Positions 51,890 to 52,522 of a stretch of 52,522 nt of DNA are shown piece after piece. Source of the DNA: Burkholderia sp. E7m39 (GTDB taxonomy: Bacteria > Pseudomonadota > Gammaproteobacteria > Burkholderiales > Burkholderiaceae). Every line of letters begins with the position of its first letter. Position 1 is the first letter of the stretch. The stretch spans positions 1-52,522 of the forward strand of contig BBSL01000346.1 of the NCBI GenBank assembly GCA_001319865.1, written 5' to 3'. Made by a program: the position numbers and the translations under genes. Below the pieces are notes generated by a model that searched no databases, had not been told where the DNA came from, and worked only from the letters and a program-made list of their open reading frames with translations.

Positions 51890-51901
51890 TATAGCTATAA
51901 T
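51890..51901 (+). promoter_or_regulatory. -10 box overlapping the HTH gene start
   Basis: TATAAT (51896-51901) is a consensus -10 box and overlaps the first possible start ATG 51900. It is embedded in the palindrome TATAGCTATA (51890-51899). A weak -35 TTCAAT lies 17 bp upstream (51873-51878). Transcription from here would start near 51908, so translation would begin at ATG 51909 with almost no leader. Confidence 0.5.
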
Positions 51902-51908
51902 GAATGGA

Positions 51909-52250
51909 ATGGAAGCCCCGAACCACGATTTTCCCGTGCAGGACCTGTTGCGCCGGTTGACGGCGGACACGCGTTCGTCCAGTGAAATCGCGCGGCTTTC
52001 CGGCGTCAGCCAGCCTACGGTGTCGAGGCTTCGGCTGTCGAAAGGCAGGCGGGTGCGCCGTAGCGCGTCATTCAATAAGCTATGCAGTTTCTATGGCGTC
52101 GAGCCGCGGCATGCGGGCGGCCGCGCGCCCGGCTACAACGAACTGCTGCGCAACGCGATCGTCGATGCATGGGACGGCTCGGAAGAGCACGGTCGCGCGC
52201 TGCTTGTCGTGATCGAAGGACTGAAGGGGTTGAGCGCGAAGATCGACTGA
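51909..52250 (+). CDS. Small HTH DNA-binding protein
   Basis: A 113-residue protein (116 if started at ATG 51900). A helix-turn-helix of Cro/XRE character is seen at about residues 21-45 (SSSEIARLSGVSQPTVSRLR), followed by SASFNKLCSFYGV, then a helical C-terminal part (NELLRNAIVDAWDG). It is divergent from the 271-residue unknown gene with which it shares a palindromic promoter region, and probably controls that gene and itself. The later start is preferred because the -10 box overlaps the earlier one. It resembles the small regulators found in phage or toxin-type pairs, but no such role is shown. Confidence 0.75.
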   Translation: MEAPNHDFPVQDLLRRLTADTRSSSEIARLSGVSQPTVSRLRLSKGRRVRRSASFNKLCSFYGVEPRHAGGRAPGYNELLRNAIVDAWDGSEEHGRALLVVIEGLKGLSAKID

Positions 52251-52312
52251 GCGATGCGCGTGGAGAGGTGACGGGCGGGCCGTCGTGGTGGACTGCGGGG
52301 GAGTTTGCGGCG

Positions 52313-52348
52313 AAGCCGGCTCCGCGCGTTCAGCGCGAGCCGGCTTTT
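52313..52348. terminator. Hairpin terminator between convergent genes
   Basis: Arms AAGCCGGCTC-CGCGC and GCGCG-AGCCGGCTT (one bulged base) enclose GTTCA and are followed by TTTTA on the plus strand. It lies between the HTH gene and the convergent acyl-CoA dehydrogenase gene, and is long enough to stop transcription both ways. Confidence 0.75.
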
Positions 52349-52353
52349 ACGAC

Positions 52354-52522
52354 TTAGAACTGCTCTTCCGACAACGCAAGCACGCCTTCGGCGCCCTTCG
52401 CGCTGGTAATCGACGCCTCGAGCGCCACGGCCTGCGGCAGCACATGCTCCGCGAAGAACTGCGCCGTCGCGATCTTGGCGCCATGGAACGACGGGTCATC
52501 CGCCTGCTTGCGTTGCGCCGCG
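52354..52522 (-). CDS. Acyl-CoA dehydrogenase, C-terminal end (partial)
   Basis: Only the last ~55 residues are in the window; the gene runs off the right edge. The visible end includes FHGAKIATAQFFAEHVLPQA and stops after SEEQF. This is the C-terminal helix region of acyl-CoA dehydrogenases of the subgroup with an extra C-terminal domain, often annotated as 3-methylmercaptopropionyl-CoA dehydrogenase type. Such enzymes oxidise an acyl-CoA thioester using FAD. The fragment is too short to tell substrate. Confidence 0.8.
   Translation of the reverse strand, partial: AAQRKQADDPSFHGAKIATAQFFAEHVLPQAVALEASITSAKGAEGVLALSEEQF

Noticed and set aside
1..52522. tRNA, rRNA, insertion sequence or prophage genes
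   Set aside because: Looked for cloverleaf-like sequence, transposase motifs and phage structural genes; none seen.

Overview
The window reads as chromosomal DNA of a high-GC beta-proteobacterium of the Burkholderia/Paraburkholderia group. Reasons: two DUF4148 small secreted proteins, a Burkholderia-type porin, two very short H-NS-family proteins, a phasin, the pcaQ/pcaHG arrangement, and strong third-position GC that produces long spurious antisense reading frames. The group assignment is inference from gene content; no rRNA or tRNA gene was found. I see no prophage, insertion sequence or CRISPR array. Most genes look like ordinary metabolic and transport genes, and the unusual material lies mainly in the non-coding stretches.

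Layout. 1-885: a ~570 bp imperfect palindrome followed by GC-rich tandem repeats. 886-5373: ABC ATPase, FtsX-type permease and AttH/CrtC-like secreted protein in one operon. 5544-10610: DUF4148 protein, an array of four DnaA-box-like repeats, a HIT protein, a hypothetical protein, an AT-rich region with two orphan minus-strand terminators, a porin and two small envelope proteins. 10738-16660: DUF457-type membrane protein, AGCS amino acid/sodium symporter, FAD amine oxidoreductase, ALDH7-type semialdehyde dehydrogenase (amaB-like) and a divergent cupin/XRE regulator. 16667-20464: HPPD-like dioxygenase, pcaQ and pcaHG. 20640-25674: class II aldolase, mini H-NS protein, acyl-CoA synthetase, small hypothetical protein, DUF72 protein. 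25806-28123: PhoD-like phosphatase and an unknown partner. 28133-33563: penicillin-binding protein 1A, a MctP-type symporter with its DUF3311 partner, and a LysR regulator. 33746-38135: pirin, DoxX, then a desaturase/Rieske ferredoxin/ferredoxin reductase set resembling the rhizopine genes mocDEF, followed by a LacI regulator divergent from a short-chain dehydrogenase. 40243-46409: LysR regulator, small proteins, phasin, a second DUF4148 protein, and a TetR regulator divergent from a glutathione transferase-glyoxalase-acetoacetate decarboxylase run. 46434-52522: PanE, an Asp-nucleophile alpha/beta hydrolase, an MFS transporter with a probable N-terminal frameshift, a second mini H-NS protein, an unrecognised 271-residue protein divergent from a small HTH protein, and the C-terminal end of an acyl-CoA dehydrogenase.

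How the genes work together. The clearest pathways are protocatechuate ring cleavage (pcaHG under pcaQ, possibly with the HPPD-like enzyme feeding aromatic catabolism) and a probable amine/pipecolate-lysine module (AGCS symporter, FAD oxidoreductase, amaB-like dehydrogenase, cupin regulator). The three-component oxygenase set with LacI and SDR genes is probably a substrate-inducible catabolic unit of unknown substrate. The best candidates for something new are the DnaA-box-like array at 5943-6392, the orphan terminators at 7751-7814 that imply an unannotated minus-strand RNA, the mocDEF-like locus, and the unknown protein/HTH pair at 50955-52250.
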